Shown here piece by piece: positions 37,031 to 46,403 of a DNA stretch of 64,000 nt; the first letter of the stretch is position 1, and the number at the start of each line of letters is the position of its first letter. The position numbers and the translations under genes are program-made. Source of the stretch: Roseateles_C aquae (GTDB taxonomy: Bacteria; Pseudomonadota; Gammaproteobacteria; Burkholderiales; Burkholderiaceae_C); the NCBI RefSeq assembly GCF_032337115.1, contig NZ_JAVXZY010000001.1, positions 1,054,001 through 1,118,000 of the forward strand, given 5' to 3'. Below the pieces are notes generated by a model, which worked only from the letters and a program-made list of their open reading frames with translations, did no database searches and was not told the DNA's origin.

Positions 37031-38113
37031 TCACAGCGGCAGGGCCTCGATGCTGCCTTGCTCGCAGGCGGCGGCAAACTCGTCGCGCAGGCGCTGGCTC
37101 TCGGCGATGGCCCGCTGCCAGGCCGCCACCCGCGCCGCCAGATCGCTGCCGAAATGCTGGAAATCTGCCCGGTCGGGCAGCTTGGCATTGGGCAGGGTCT
37201 TGATCCAGTCCGGGTTCGGTGCCAGCAGCACGACATTGTCGAGAAAACGGCTCGGCCGGTGGCGCTGCTTCAGCCCCTTGTCCAGCCAGCCTGGAATCAC
37301 CTCGCGCTGGAAATGTGGGTACAGCACCAGCCCGTCACCGGCCATGGCCGCGTAATCCAGATGCAGGTGGTAGTCGGTGATCCCACCGTCCCAGTAGGCG
37401 CCGGCCGGCGCACCGGCGATGTCGTGCACCGCCTTCAGCCAGAAAGGAATCGAGCAACTGGCCAGCAACGCCGGCTGCAGATTCAGCGCATTCAGCGCCA
37501 CCTGGCGGCTGCGGTAGTCCTGCAGTGGCATCGGCAGCGGCGCGCGCGGATCGGAAAACACCACCCGCTCCAGCCAGCCGCCCATGGCGCGACGCGATAG
37601 CAGATTCGCCGCAAACGCGCCACCATAGCCCAGCGGCGTGCGCCAGCGGCTCTCGCGCGCCAGCAAATGCCGGCCCCGCGAGGTAAAGATGTGCAGACGC
37701 AGGCGCGGATGGCTGAGCAGTTCGGCCTCGCGGCCGGCAAAGATCTCGCTCAGCTTGGCGCCAAAGACGCGCGAGACCAGGGCCGCTGACGGCGCCTTGC
37801 CGGGATCGCTGTCGTAGTGCTGATGCACATACTCGTGGGCCATGCGTGCGAACTCGACCTTGGCCTCGGCGCCGCTGCGCGCCAGGCAGGCCGTGGCCAT
37901 GCGCCAGGAGCCGATGGAGGCGCCGAGCAGATGCACATCCTGGCGGCTGCGCGGCAGCCATTCGCCAAACACATACTGATCCAGCGGATTGAGGATCAGC
38001 CCCTTGGGGCCACCGGCCGCCGCCGGGATCACGCGCACCTGCGCGGGCCGCAGGCCCTCGGCCGCCAGGCGGGCGCGGGCCCGGGGGCCGGCAAGGATCT
38101 GCAGTGCGCGCAT
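37031..38113 (-). CDS. Patatin-like phospholipase family protein
   Basis: 360 residues from ATG 38113. The Ser/Asp dyad of patatins is present: oxyanion region AAAGGPKGL (about residues 31-39), nucleophile GASIG with Ser66, and DGG near residue 242 (YWDGGITDYHL). Predicted to hydrolyse acyl chains from lipids. No signal peptide is seen, so a cytoplasmic or membrane-peripheral location is likely. It follows the TonB receptor by 8 bp on the same strand, implying co-expression. Confidence 0.88.
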   Translation of the reverse strand: MRALQILAGPRARARLAAEGLRPAQVRVIPAAAGGPKGLILNPLDQYVFGEWLPRSRQDVHLLGASIGSWRMATACLARSGAEAKVEFARMAHEYVHQHYDSDPGKAPSAALVSRVFGAKLSEIFAGREAELLSHPRLRLHIFTSRGRHLLARESRWRTPLGYGGAFAANLLSRRAMGGWLERVVFSDPRAPLPMPLQDYRSRQVALNALNLQPALLASCSIPFWLKAVHDIAGAPAGAYWDGGITDYHLHLDYAAMAGDGLVLYPHFQREVIPGWLDKGLKQRHRPSRFLDNVVLLAPNPDWIKTLPNAKLPDRADFQHFGSDLAARVAAWQRAIAESQRLRDEFAAACEQGSIEALPL

Positions 38114-38121
38114 GGGTTCTC

Positions 38122-40329
38122 TCAGAGCTTGGTCTCGTACTGCACGCCGAACCAGGTGCGCCCCAGTCGCTCGCTTCTGCTGCCATAGCCGCTGGCCAGC
38201 AGCGCCCGCGAGCTGGTTGGCAGCGGCAGCAGATTGCCGGCCGAGAAGCGCAGGCTGCTCTGGCGGCTCAAGGTCCACTGCGCGAAGGCATCCAGCGAGC
38301 GCGAGCGCGACTGCAGCAAGTCCTGGCTGGCCGTCTGCTGGGTTTCATAGCCGGGCGTGTAGGCCAGGCTGGCGCCGAAGTTGACCGGCAGGCTGCTCAT
38401 CCGGTAGTCAAAGCCCAGGTTCGCCGACCAGGGCTGCTGGCTGTCGAGCCGGTTGTTCGGGCCGCTCAAGGCCGCTACCTTGGAATGGTAGACGTTGAAA
38501 GAACCGCGCAGATTCAGCGGCAGCTTGGCGTCAAACAGGGCCGGCATCAGCTCGCCGGCCCGGCCCTTGACCTCAAACTCCAGGCCCATGCTGTGGGCCT
38601 TGGAGAAATTCACCGGTCGCGAGACGTAGCGCGGCACCGTCGACCAGGCCGGCTGCTCCAGCGTGGTGACGTTGCGGATCAAATCGGTGACATCGCGGTA
38701 AAAGCCGCCGATGCTGATCATGCCGCCGCCGGCCAGGTAGGTCTCGAGGGCGATGTCCAGGCCCGTGGCCAGTTCGGGCTTCAGCAGCGGATTGCCGACG
38801 CGGTCTGGCGACAGCTCGGTATTGGCCTGGCTCGCGTCCGGGAAGAGGCTGCTGAGGCTGGGGCGGGCCAGCAGTGCGTTCAGCTCGGGGGCCTTGTAGC
38901 TGCGCGTCAGTGAAGCGCGGATCAGATCGCGGCCCTTGGCATCGAGCTTGTAGTTCAGGTGCCAGAGTGGGGTGATCACGCGACTGACGTTGCGCGCGCC
39001 GTCACCGCTACCCCGGCTTTCGGTGGCAATGCGCTCGGTGCGCAGGCCCAGATAGGTGGACCATTGCGACGACAGCTCCCACTCGTCTTGCACAAACAGG
39101 GCCTGACGTTCGATGCGGGCGCCGAAGGGCTGGCCGTCAAACTCGGGCAGCTGCGGCTTGCCAAGCTCCGTCGTGGTGCGATCCTCATCGCGGCGGCGCC
39201 ATTCCAGATCCCAGCCCATCGTCAGGCTGTGCTCGTCGCCGAGCAACTGGCTGAACTTGCCCGCCTGGGTCAGGCTCTGGTCGTGGTTATTGCCCACCGA
39301 GTGGCGCTGGTCGGCGCCCTGGCGGTAGGTCTGGGTGTCGAAGCGGCTCTTCGAGTCCTGCAGGCCGCCCTTGAGCTCGACGCGCTGGCTGTCGTTGAAA
39401 CGGCGAGTCCACTGCAGATTGCCGCGCAGCATCTGCCAAAAGCCGTGGCTGTAGGCATCGTCTTCAAGCTGCGCGTTCGGCGTCGATTGCTCGTTGACGT
39501 AGAACTGCCGGTTGTTCCAGTTGCCACGCTGGGCAAAGCCCTGCAGGCTGAGGTTTTCGTCGTCGCTGAGCTTCCAGTTCAGCCGCGGCGTGGTGTTGAA
39601 ACCGTGGCCCCAATTCGGCTGGGTCTGGCGCTGGATCGCCTGCGAAGGCGCCCCATCGGCGCCAGGCATACGACGCTCGCTGGTCGCCGTGCTTTCGCCG
39701 CGCCATTCAAACATCGATACCGGCAGCGACAGTGCCAGGGCACCAATGCGCTCGCCGTAGGTGAAGGTGGCCGAGGGTGTTGGCCGCTGAGCGCTGTAGC
39801 CGACGCCGACACGCAGATCGCGCTGCGACACCCGCGGCGCTTCCTTCAGGATGATGTTGATCGCGCCGGCCACGGCCTGGGCGCTTTGATCGGCCGTCGG
39901 GCCCTTGGTGATCTCGATCCGTTCGACCTGGGCGGGATTGAGCTGGTCCAGCGCAAAGCCCGGCGGTGCCGGATCGCCGTTGATCAGGATCAGCGTGTAG
40001 CCGGCGCCCAGGCCGCGCATCCGTGGCGAGCCGCCCTGCAGATCAACGCCCGGCAGGCGCTTGAGCACGTCGGCCAGATTGGTGTCGCCGTATTTGTCCA
40101 TCTCCTCGCGGCCATAGATCTGCTTGGCCACCGGCGACTTGCGGCGCAGATCCGTATCGCCGAGGCTGCGCGAGCTGATCTCCACCCGCTCCAGCTTGGT
40201 GCCGGCCGGGCGCGGCTGCGGCTCGCCGACACCGGGGGGCAGGTCTTGCGCATGTGCGGATGGCGCGGCGAGGACGGCGCTCAGCGCCAGCATCTGAGCA
40301 CAGGCGGCGGCAATGCGATGAGGATTCAA
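38122..40329 (-). CDS. TonB-dependent outer-membrane receptor
   Basis: About 735 residues. Start taken as TTG 40329, with GGAG 8 nt upstream and a signal peptide MNPHRIAAACAQMLALSAVLA ending in AHA-Q. The plug domain is intact: KRLPGVDLQGGSPRMRGLGAG, LILINGDPAPPGF, and the end QAVAGAINIILKEAPR. A 22-strand barrel follows, ending TWFGVQYETKL with a slightly unusual terminal residue. The ligand cannot be told. Co-transcription with a patatin is unusual. Confidence 0.9.
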   Translation of the reverse strand: MNPHRIAAACAQMLALSAVLAAPSAHAQDLPPGVGEPQPRPAGTKLERVEISSRSLGDTDLRRKSPVAKQIYGREEMDKYGDTNLADVLKRLPGVDLQGGSPRMRGLGAGYTLILINGDPAPPGFALDQLNPAQVERIEITKGPTADQSAQAVAGAINIILKEAPRVSQRDLRVGVGYSAQRPTPSATFTYGERIGALALSLPVSMFEWRGESTATSERRMPGADGAPSQAIQRQTQPNWGHGFNTTPRLNWKLSDDENLSLQGFAQRGNWNNRQFYVNEQSTPNAQLEDDAYSHGFWQMLRGNLQWTRRFNDSQRVELKGGLQDSKSRFDTQTYRQGADQRHSVGNNHDQSLTQAGKFSQLLGDEHSLTMGWDLEWRRRDEDRTTTELGKPQLPEFDGQPFGARIERQALFVQDEWELSSQWSTYLGLRTERIATESRGSGDGARNVSRVITPLWHLNYKLDAKGRDLIRASLTRSYKAPELNALLARPSLSSLFPDASQANTELSPDRVGNPLLKPELATGLDIALETYLAGGGMISIGGFYRDVTDLIRNVTTLEQPAWSTVPRYVSRPVNFSKAHSMGLEFEVKGRAGELMPALFDAKLPLNLRGSFNVYHSKVAALSGPNNRLDSQQPWSANLGFDYRMSSLPVNFGASLAYTPGYETQQTASQDLLQSRSRSLDAFAQWTLSRQSSLRFSAGNLLPLPTSSRALLASGYGSRSERLGRTWFGVQYETKL

Positions 40330-40501
40330 GACTGGGGCTCCAGGGCTCGCGGGCACGGGGACCCAGACGACAGAGATTGAGAAACTGGGCGCCACGATAG
40401 CGGCGGCGCCCGGCCCTGTCTGTCACCTTGCGACCAATGGCGAGAAAGCCACCTTCACTGGCGGTTTGCCCGCCGGCTGGCCGCAAGGCTTGAAAGCGAA
40501 C

Positions 40502-42838
40502 TCAGCGCTTGGGCTGCAGCTTGGCAAAGGCCGCTGCCATCGCACCGCCGGCCGCCGGCGCCGCGGCCGGCCGGGCCGGGCCGCGCTCATGGCGGGCCGC
40601 CGGGCGGAAGCTGTTGTCCTGCGCCTTGCGTTCGCCGCGGGCCTGGGGCGCTGCGTCGAGCTTCATCGTCAGCGAGATGCGCTTGCGGGCCAGGTCGACC
40701 TCCAGCACGCGCACCTTGACGATGTCGCCGGTCTTGACCACCTCGCGGGCGTCGCTGACGAACTTGTTGGCCAGCTGGCTGACGTGAACCAGCCCGTCCT
40801 GATGCACACCCAGGTCGACAAAGGCGCCGAACTGGGCGACGTTGGACACCGTGCCCTCCAGCACCATGCCTTCGACCAGGTCCTTGATGTCCTCAACGCC
40901 CTCATTGAAGCGTGCCACCTTGAAGTCCGGACGCGGGTCGCGGCCCGGCTTTTCCAGCTCGGCCAGGATGTCCTTGACGGTGATGGCGCCGAATTTCTCG
41001 TCGGCAAAGGCTTCGGGCTTCAGCGTACGGATGACATCGCTCTTGCCCATCACCTCGGCAGCCGGGCGGGCCAGCTTTTCCAGCATGCGCTCGACGACCG
41101 GATAGGTTTCCGGGTGCACACCAGACAGATCGAGCGGGTTGTCGCCATCACGGATGCGCAGGAAACCGGCCGATTGCTCGAAGGTCTTGGGGCCGAGGCC
41201 CGTCACATCGAGCAGCTGCTTGCGGTTGCGGAAGGCGCCGTTGGCATCGCGCCAGCGCACGATGGAGGCTGCCACCGCGGCCGACAGGCCCGACACACGC
41301 GACAGCAGCGGTGCCGAGGCAGTGTTCAGATCGACGCCGACCGAGTTCACGCAATCCTCCACCACCGCGTCCAGCGTGCGCGCCAGCTCGCTCTGGTTGA
41401 CGTCGTGCTGGTACTGGCCGACGCCAATGCTCTTGGGGTCGATCTTGACCAGCTCGGCCAGCGGGTCCTGCAGGCGCCGCGCAATCGACACCGCACCGCG
41501 CAGGCTGACGTCCAGATCGGGCAATTCCTTGGATGCAAACTCCGAGGCCGAGTAGACCGAAGCGCCGGCTTCGCTGACGACCACCTTCTCGATCTGCGTG
41601 CCGGGCGCGAGCTGTTGAATGCGCTTGATCAGATCGGCGGCCAGCTTGTCGGTTTCACGGCTGGCCGTGCCATTGCCGATCGCGATCAGGTTGACGCCGT
41701 GGGTGGCGCAGAGGCGGCCCAGCGTGTGGATCGACCCTTCCCAGTCCTTGCGCGGCTCGTGCGGGTAGACGGTGTGGGTGTCCAGCACCCGGCCGGTGTC
41801 GCTGACCACGGCCACCTTGACGCCGGTGCGGATGCCGGGATCCAGACCCATCACCACCCGCTTGCCGGCCGGCGCGGCCAGCAACAGATCGCGCAGGTTT
41901 TCGGCAAAGACCTTGATCGCCACCTTTTCGGCCTCGTCGCGCAGGCGGGCGAAGAGATCGCGCTCCAGGCTCATGCTGAGCTTGACCTTCCAGGTCCAGG
42001 CCACCGTCCTGCGGATCAGCTCATCGCTGGGCCGCTTGGCATGGCTCCAGCCCAGATGGCGGGCAATGCGGCCTTCCGCCAGGCCAGGCTGGCCGACCAC
42101 CGTCTCTTCGTCGAGCACCAGCTTGGCGTCGAGAAACTCCTGGGTGCGCCCGCGGAACACGGCCAGGGCGCGGTGCGAGGGCACGGTCTTGATCGCCTCG
42201 GCGTAGTCAAAGTAGTCGCGGAACTTGGCGATGTCGGGGTTGTTCTCGTCCTTGCCGTCCATCAGCTTGGACTGGAACAGGCCCTCCTCCCACAGCCATT
42301 CGCGCAGCTTGCCAATCAAGAGCGCATCCTCGGCCCAGCGCTCGGACAGCAGATCGCGCACGCCGTCCAGCACCGCATGGGCATCGGCAAAGCCGGCCTC
42401 GGGGTTCAGGAAGGCCGCGGCTTCGGCCACAGGGTCCAGTGCGGGATCGGCAAACAGCTTGCCGGCCAGCGGCTCCAGGCCGGCCTCGCGGGCGATCAGG
42501 CCCTTGGTGCGGCGCTTCTGCTTGTAGGGCAGGTAGAGGTCTTCCAGCTCCTGCTTGGTCGGCGCGGCCTCAATGGCAGCGCGCAGCTCGGGCGTCAGCT
42601 TGCCCTGCTCTTCAATGCTCTTGAGCACCGCAGCGCGACGCTCTTCCAGCTCGCGCAGATAGCCCAGCCGCGATTCCAGATCGCGCAGCTGGCTGTCATC
42701 CAGGCCGTCGGTGGCCTCCTTGCGGTAGCGGGCGATGAAGGGCACGGTGGCGCCGCCATCGAGCAGCTCAACGGCTGCATTGACCTGGGCCGGCCGAACT
42801 TTCAGCTCGGCAGCAATCTGAAGCAGGATCTTGTCCAA
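40502..42838 (-). CDS. tex: Tex family RNA-binding transcription accessory protein
   Basis: Conserved nucleic-acid-binding protein influencing transcription. About 778 residues: Tex N-terminal helical domain (VPFIARYRKEATDGLDD, DLYLPYKQKRRTKG), YqgF/RNase H-like domain (GLDPGIRTGVKVAVV), helix-hairpin-helix repeats, and a C-terminal S1 RNA-binding domain (GMVLEGTVSNVAQFGAFVDLGVHQDGLVH). An Ala/Pro/Arg-rich tail follows. The start is TTG 42838 (MDKILLQIAAELKV) or TTG 42856; neither has a strong ribosome site. Confidence 0.94.
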   Translation of the reverse strand: MDKILLQIAAELKVRPAQVNAAVELLDGGATVPFIARYRKEATDGLDDSQLRDLESRLGYLRELEERRAAVLKSIEEQGKLTPELRAAIEAAPTKQELEDLYLPYKQKRRTKGLIAREAGLEPLAGKLFADPALDPVAEAAAFLNPEAGFADAHAVLDGVRDLLSERWAEDALLIGKLREWLWEEGLFQSKLMDGKDENNPDIAKFRDYFDYAEAIKTVPSHRALAVFRGRTQEFLDAKLVLDEETVVGQPGLAEGRIARHLGWSHAKRPSDELIRRTVAWTWKVKLSMSLERDLFARLRDEAEKVAIKVFAENLRDLLLAAPAGKRVVMGLDPGIRTGVKVAVVSDTGRVLDTHTVYPHEPRKDWEGSIHTLGRLCATHGVNLIAIGNGTASRETDKLAADLIKRIQQLAPGTQIEKVVVSEAGASVYSASEFASKELPDLDVSLRGAVSIARRLQDPLAELVKIDPKSIGVGQYQHDVNQSELARTLDAVVEDCVNSVGVDLNTASAPLLSRVSGLSAAVAASIVRWRDANGAFRNRKQLLDVTGLGPKTFEQSAGFLRIRDGDNPLDLSGVHPETYPVVERMLEKLARPAAEVMGKSDVIRTLKPEAFADEKFGAITVKDILAELEKPGRDPRPDFKVARFNEGVEDIKDLVEGMVLEGTVSNVAQFGAFVDLGVHQDGLVHVSQLANKFVSDAREVVKTGDIVKVRVLEVDLARKRISLTMKLDAAPQARGERKAQDNSFRPAARHERGPARPAAAPAAGGAMAAAFAKLQPKR

Positions 42839-42917
42839 AACGTCTGGGACCAGCAAAAACTAGGGAAGCGCGGGAGTGTGCCACAGGCCTTGACCACGTC
42901 CGGCTGCTGATACCAGC

Positions 42918-42995
42918 GACATTTTTAACGCTTCAATGCGATCAATTTAATTAGCACTAATATCACTTTAATCAATTGATCTAGGATAGCGCCAT
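42918..42995. promoter_or_regulatory. AT-rich island upstream of cheW
   Basis: A stretch of about 75 bp with runs such as CAATTTAATTAGCACTAATA and CTTTAATCAATTGAT, far more AT-rich than its surroundings, between divergent tex and cheW. It probably holds the cheW promoter. I could not fix a sigma-70 or FliA-type pair with confidence. Confidence 0.45.
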
Positions 42996-43039
42996 GTCCA
43001 ACTGAGGCCGCCGGCAGCAAAAGCCCGCGGTACAGCACG

Positions 43040-43570
43040 ATGAGCAGCATGGCCCTGATTTCCGCCAGCCCCAGCAGCGACGCCCACGGCGCAGCGCCTG
43101 TCGGCCTGAAGGCTGCAGCCGGTGAGTACCTGAGCCTGCGCTTGGGCAAGGAGGAATACGGCATCGATCTGCTGTGCATCCAGGAAATTCGTCGCCACGA
43201 GGAATGCACCCGCATCGCCGGCGCGCCCGATCATGTGCGTGGCGTGCTCAATCTGCGCGGCGATATGGTGCCCATCGTCGATCTGCGTCTGCACTTCGGC
43301 CTGCCGGCGCGGGTGGACGACAACACCGTCACCGTGGTGCTGCGCCTCGGTGATCGCACCGTCGGTGCCATCGTCGATTCGGTCTCCGATGTGCAGCGCC
43401 TGGCTGAAAACCAGATCAGCCCGCTGCCGCCCTTTCGCGGCGGCACGCTCAATACCGCACACATCCGCGGTCTCGCCAACCTCGACCAGGACGGCCAGCG
43501 CCGCCTGCTGATTCTGCTGAATATCGAGAGCCTGATGCAGGACTTGGCGCTGGCAGCGCAACTGCAGTGA
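43040..43570 (+). CDS. cheW: Chemotaxis coupling protein CheW
   Basis: 176-residue adaptor linking chemoreceptors to the kinase CheA. After a non-conserved N-terminus of about 28 residues, the CheW fold begins GEYLSLRLGKEEYGIDLLCIQEIRR. VRGVLNLRGDMVPIVDLRLHFG and VGAIVDSVSDVQRL are family landmarks. It lies 28 bp before a chemoreceptor gene on the same strand. No cheA is in the window, so it serves a core encoded elsewhere. Confidence 0.94.
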   Translation: MSSMALISASPSSDAHGAAPVGLKAAAGEYLSLRLGKEEYGIDLLCIQEIRRHEECTRIAGAPDHVRGVLNLRGDMVPIVDLRLHFGLPARVDDNTVTVVLRLGDRTVGAIVDSVSDVQRLAENQISPLPPFRGGTLNTAHIRGLANLDQDGQRRLLILLNIESLMQDLALAAQLQ

Positions 43571-43598
43571 ACCCGACCGACATCGCAAGGAGACGCTC

Positions 43599-45350
43599 AT
43601 GCTCAGACTCAACACCCTGGCCCTGCGCACCCGGCTGCAGCTGGCGTTCGGCAGCCTGCTGCTGCTGTCGGTACTCTCCTCGGCCCTGGCGCTGAAGGAA
43701 CTTGCCGACATCGAAGCGAACCTGGATTTGGTGGTCACCCAGAACAATGTCGAGCTGGAACTGAGTGTCGACATGGCCGATGCCGTGCACAAGGTATCGC
43801 GGCAGATGCGCACACTCGCGCTGTTGCATGACGACCAGCAAATCGACGCCGAGTACAAAAAGGTCGAGCTCTCGCGGCAGGACTACGCCAAGGCTCGTAC
43901 GGCCTTGGAGCGACTTGTGCCCGACGAGGCCGGCCGCAAGCTGCGTGCCCGCATTGATGCCGCGCTGCAGCACGCACAGCCGTTGAACGACAACTTCATC
44001 GCGCTGGCACGCCAGCACCGCGATGGCGACGCCCTGGCACTGCTGATGGACCAGGCCGCGCCGGCCACACAGGCCTTGCAGGACGCGCTTGATGCCAACA
44101 CCGAGCTTGTCAAGGCCAATAATCTGCAACGCCACGCCGCCGCACAGACTGACTACCAAGACGCCCGCCGACTGATGCTTGGCTTCGCCCTGGCCTCGCT
44201 CGGAGCGGCTTTGCTGCTGAGTTGGTTGGTGACACGCAGCGTTTTGAACGAATTGGGTGGCGAGCCCGCGGAGGTGGCACGCGTGGCGCAGACCATTGCC
44301 GATGCCAGATTGGACATCCTGGTCCCGCGCCGCGACGGCGATAACAGCAGCGTGATGGCGGCAATGGCGCGCATGCAACAGTCGCTCAGCAGCCTGGTGG
44401 CAACCATGCGTGGCAACGCCGAGTCGGTGGCCACCGCCAGTGCGCAGATCGCCCAGGGCAACCAGGACCTGAGCCAGCGCACCGAAGAACAGGCCAGCGC
44501 CCTGCAGCAGACCGCGGCCACCATGGACCAGCTTGGTGGCACCGTGCGCCACAACGCCGACAACGCGCAGCAGGCCAATCAACTGGCCAGCGGCGCCAGC
44601 GATGTAGCCAGCCGGGGCGGCCAGGTGGTCAGCGCGGTGGTCGACACCATGCGCGGCATCAATGACAGCTCACGCAGAATTGCCGACATCATTGGCGTCA
44701 TCGACGGCATCGCCTTTCAGACCAATATCCTTGCGCTGAACGCTGCCGTTGAAGCAGCACGTGCTGGTGAACAGGGGCGCGGCTTTGCCGTTGTCGCCGC
44801 CGAAGTACGCAGCTTGGCGCAGCGCAGCGCCGAGGCCGCCAAGGAGATCAAGAGCCTGATCACCAGCAGCGTCGAACAGGTCGAGAAAGGCACGCATCTG
44901 GTTGATCAGGCCGGCAGCACGATGGAGGAAATCGTCGCCTCGGTTCAGCGTGTGCGCGACATCGTCGCTCAGATCAGCGCCGCCAGCGCTGAGCAAAGCG
45001 GTGGCGTGACACAGATCTCGCAGGCGGTCACGCAGATGGACCATGTGACCCAACAGAACGCCGCGCTGGTGGAAGAAGGTGCCGCTGCCGCCGAAAGCCT
45101 GCGCCAGCAAGCCCAGCAGCTGCTTGAAGCGGCGGCAGTCTTCCAACTGCCGCCAGAGGTGACTGCGCCTCGCGCCAACGAGGCCACGCAGCACAGTCCC
45201 AAGCTCGTCGCCGCCGCCGCGATTGGCAAGATTCGTGCGAATGCCGCCGCCAGCAGCAAGCGCACGATGCCGGCCAAGCCCGCGCGCGGCGCGGCAGCGC
45301 CAAGCCGTGCCTCCAGCACGCTGACCGAACAGCAGTGGGAGGCGTTCTAG
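43599..45350 (+). CDS. Methyl-accepting chemotaxis protein (Tar-type, with CheR-tether end)
   Basis: 583-residue inner-membrane receptor. TM1 at about 13-32, a four-helix-bundle periplasmic sensor, TM2 at about 189-211, HAMP, then the cytoplasmic signalling domain with the hairpin tip EIIGVIDGIAFQTNILALNA-type sequence and RGFAVVAAEVRSLAQRSA. An Ala/Pro linker of about 70 residues ends in QWEAF, matching the xWxxF pentapeptide that tethers CheR and CheB. AAGGAG precedes ATG 43599. Paired with cheW. Ligand unknown. Confidence 0.93.
   Translation: MLRLNTLALRTRLQLAFGSLLLLSVLSSALALKELADIEANLDLVVTQNNVELELSVDMADAVHKVSRQMRTLALLHDDQQIDAEYKKVELSRQDYAKARTALERLVPDEAGRKLRARIDAALQHAQPLNDNFIALARQHRDGDALALLMDQAAPATQALQDALDANTELVKANNLQRHAAAQTDYQDARRLMLGFALASLGAALLLSWLVTRSVLNELGGEPAEVARVAQTIADARLDILVPRRDGDNSSVMAAMARMQQSLSSLVATMRGNAESVATASAQIAQGNQDLSQRTEEQASALQQTAATMDQLGGTVRHNADNAQQANQLASGASDVASRGGQVVSAVVDTMRGINDSSRRIADIIGVIDGIAFQTNILALNAAVEAARAGEQGRGFAVVAAEVRSLAQRSAEAAKEIKSLITSSVEQVEKGTHLVDQAGSTMEEIVASVQRVRDIVAQISAASAEQSGGVTQISQAVTQMDHVTQQNAALVEEGAAAAESLRQQAQQLLEAAAVFQLPPEVTAPRANEATQHSPKLVAAAAIGKIRANAAASSKRTMPAKPARGAAAPSRASSTLTEQQWEAF
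44421..45144 (+). repeat. Long homologous segment shared with the second chemoreceptor
   Basis: The signalling domain here and the one at 59472-60195 are same-strand copies with long identical stretches (for example the codons for DGIAFQTNILALNAAVEAAR). They lie about 15 kb apart and could recombine. They are paralogous domains, not a mobile element. Confidence 0.7.
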
Positions 45351-45581
45351 CCCGCGGCGCACGCCGCTCATTTATAGCGCTAGCACGATCGACCCAGCGC
45401 AGCATCTCCCATGACCAACGGCACCGGCAGCGGCTGGCGCCGGCCGGAAAGCCGGCAACATCTGGCGCCGATCCACGACATTTCATCGCCACCATCCGCG
45501 CCTTCGTCGCGCCAGCAGCGACGCTCGCGAAGCCTGCCCCTAGTCTTCGCGGCGTTTCCTCAACCGCTGATCTGCGACACC

Positions 45582-46403
45582 ATGTCTAGCCACACTGCTT
45601 CTCTGTCTTCCTGCCTCCGCAACAAGCGTCGTCCGGCGCGCGCCGTGCTGCCTGCCGCCGTCCTGATGGCCGCATGCATTTCGAGCGCCCAAGCGCAAGG
45701 CCCGGCCAAAGCCGACGACCAGACCCACTACAACGTCGGTCTGGGCGTCATCAGCCACGCCGAGTACTTGGGATCGGATGAGCGCCGCACCCAGCTCTTC
45801 CCTTACCTGGACATCGCCTGGTCCAACGGCTTTGGACTGGGCCAGAACGGCCTGACGTACTCGCTGTCGCGCGACCCCCAGCTGAGCTACGGCTTCAGCC
45901 TCGGCGCCAGCAGCGATCGCAAGGAAGGCCGCGCCAAGGCCCTCAAGGGCATGGGCAACATCTCCAGCCGTGCCGAGTTCGGCGGCTTCGTCAACTACGC
46001 GCTCAGCCCGGCGCTGTCGCTGAGCTCGAGCGTCAAGTACGGTTCCGGCAATGACCGCAAGGGCCTGGTCTGGGATCTGGGCCTCAACTATGCGATGCAG
46101 CTGGCGCCGGACTGGCAGTTGCGCCTCGGTGCCGGCGCCACCGTCGCCAATGCGCGCTATATGCAGAGCTATTTCGGCGTCAATGCAGCCCAGGCGGCCA
46201 GCAGTGGCTACGCGCTCTACACGCCCAAGGCCGGCCTGCGCGACGTGCACGGCAGCGCCATGTTGATGCACCCGATCAGCGAGTCGCTGAGTCTGGTGGG
46301 TATCGTCAGCGCCACCACCTTGCTGGGCGACGCCAAGAGCAGCCCGCTGACCTTGAAGCGCACCGAGCTGATGGCCGGCGTGGGCGTGATCTACAGCTTC
46401 TGA
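45582..46403 (+). CDS. MipA/OmpV family outer-membrane protein
   Basis: 273 residues from ATG 45582. A basic N-terminus and signal peptide end in SSAQAQ. The mature part is a beta-barrel with family features: NVGLGVISHAEYLGSDERR, FPYLDIAWSNGFGLGQNGL, SLGASSDRKEG and a final strand ending VGVIYSF, the aromatic C-terminus expected of outer-membrane proteins. The frame is open upstream to 45411, but that part is low-complexity and not family-like. The 231-bp gap before it holds GC-rich inverted repeats and no gene I can support. Confidence 0.9.
   Translation: MSSHTASLSSCLRNKRRPARAVLPAAVLMAACISSAQAQGPAKADDQTHYNVGLGVISHAEYLGSDERRTQLFPYLDIAWSNGFGLGQNGLTYSLSRDPQLSYGFSLGASSDRKEGRAKALKGMGNISSRAEFGGFVNYALSPALSLSSSVKYGSGNDRKGLVWDLGLNYAMQLAPDWQLRLGAGATVANARYMQSYFGVNAAQAASSGYALYTPKAGLRDVHGSAMLMHPISESLSLVGIVSATTLLGDAKSSPLTLKRTELMAGVGVIYSF

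Noticed and set aside
45411..45581. N-terminal extension of the MipA/OmpV protein
   Set aside because: Low-complexity, not family-like, and it would place the signal peptide 75 residues in.
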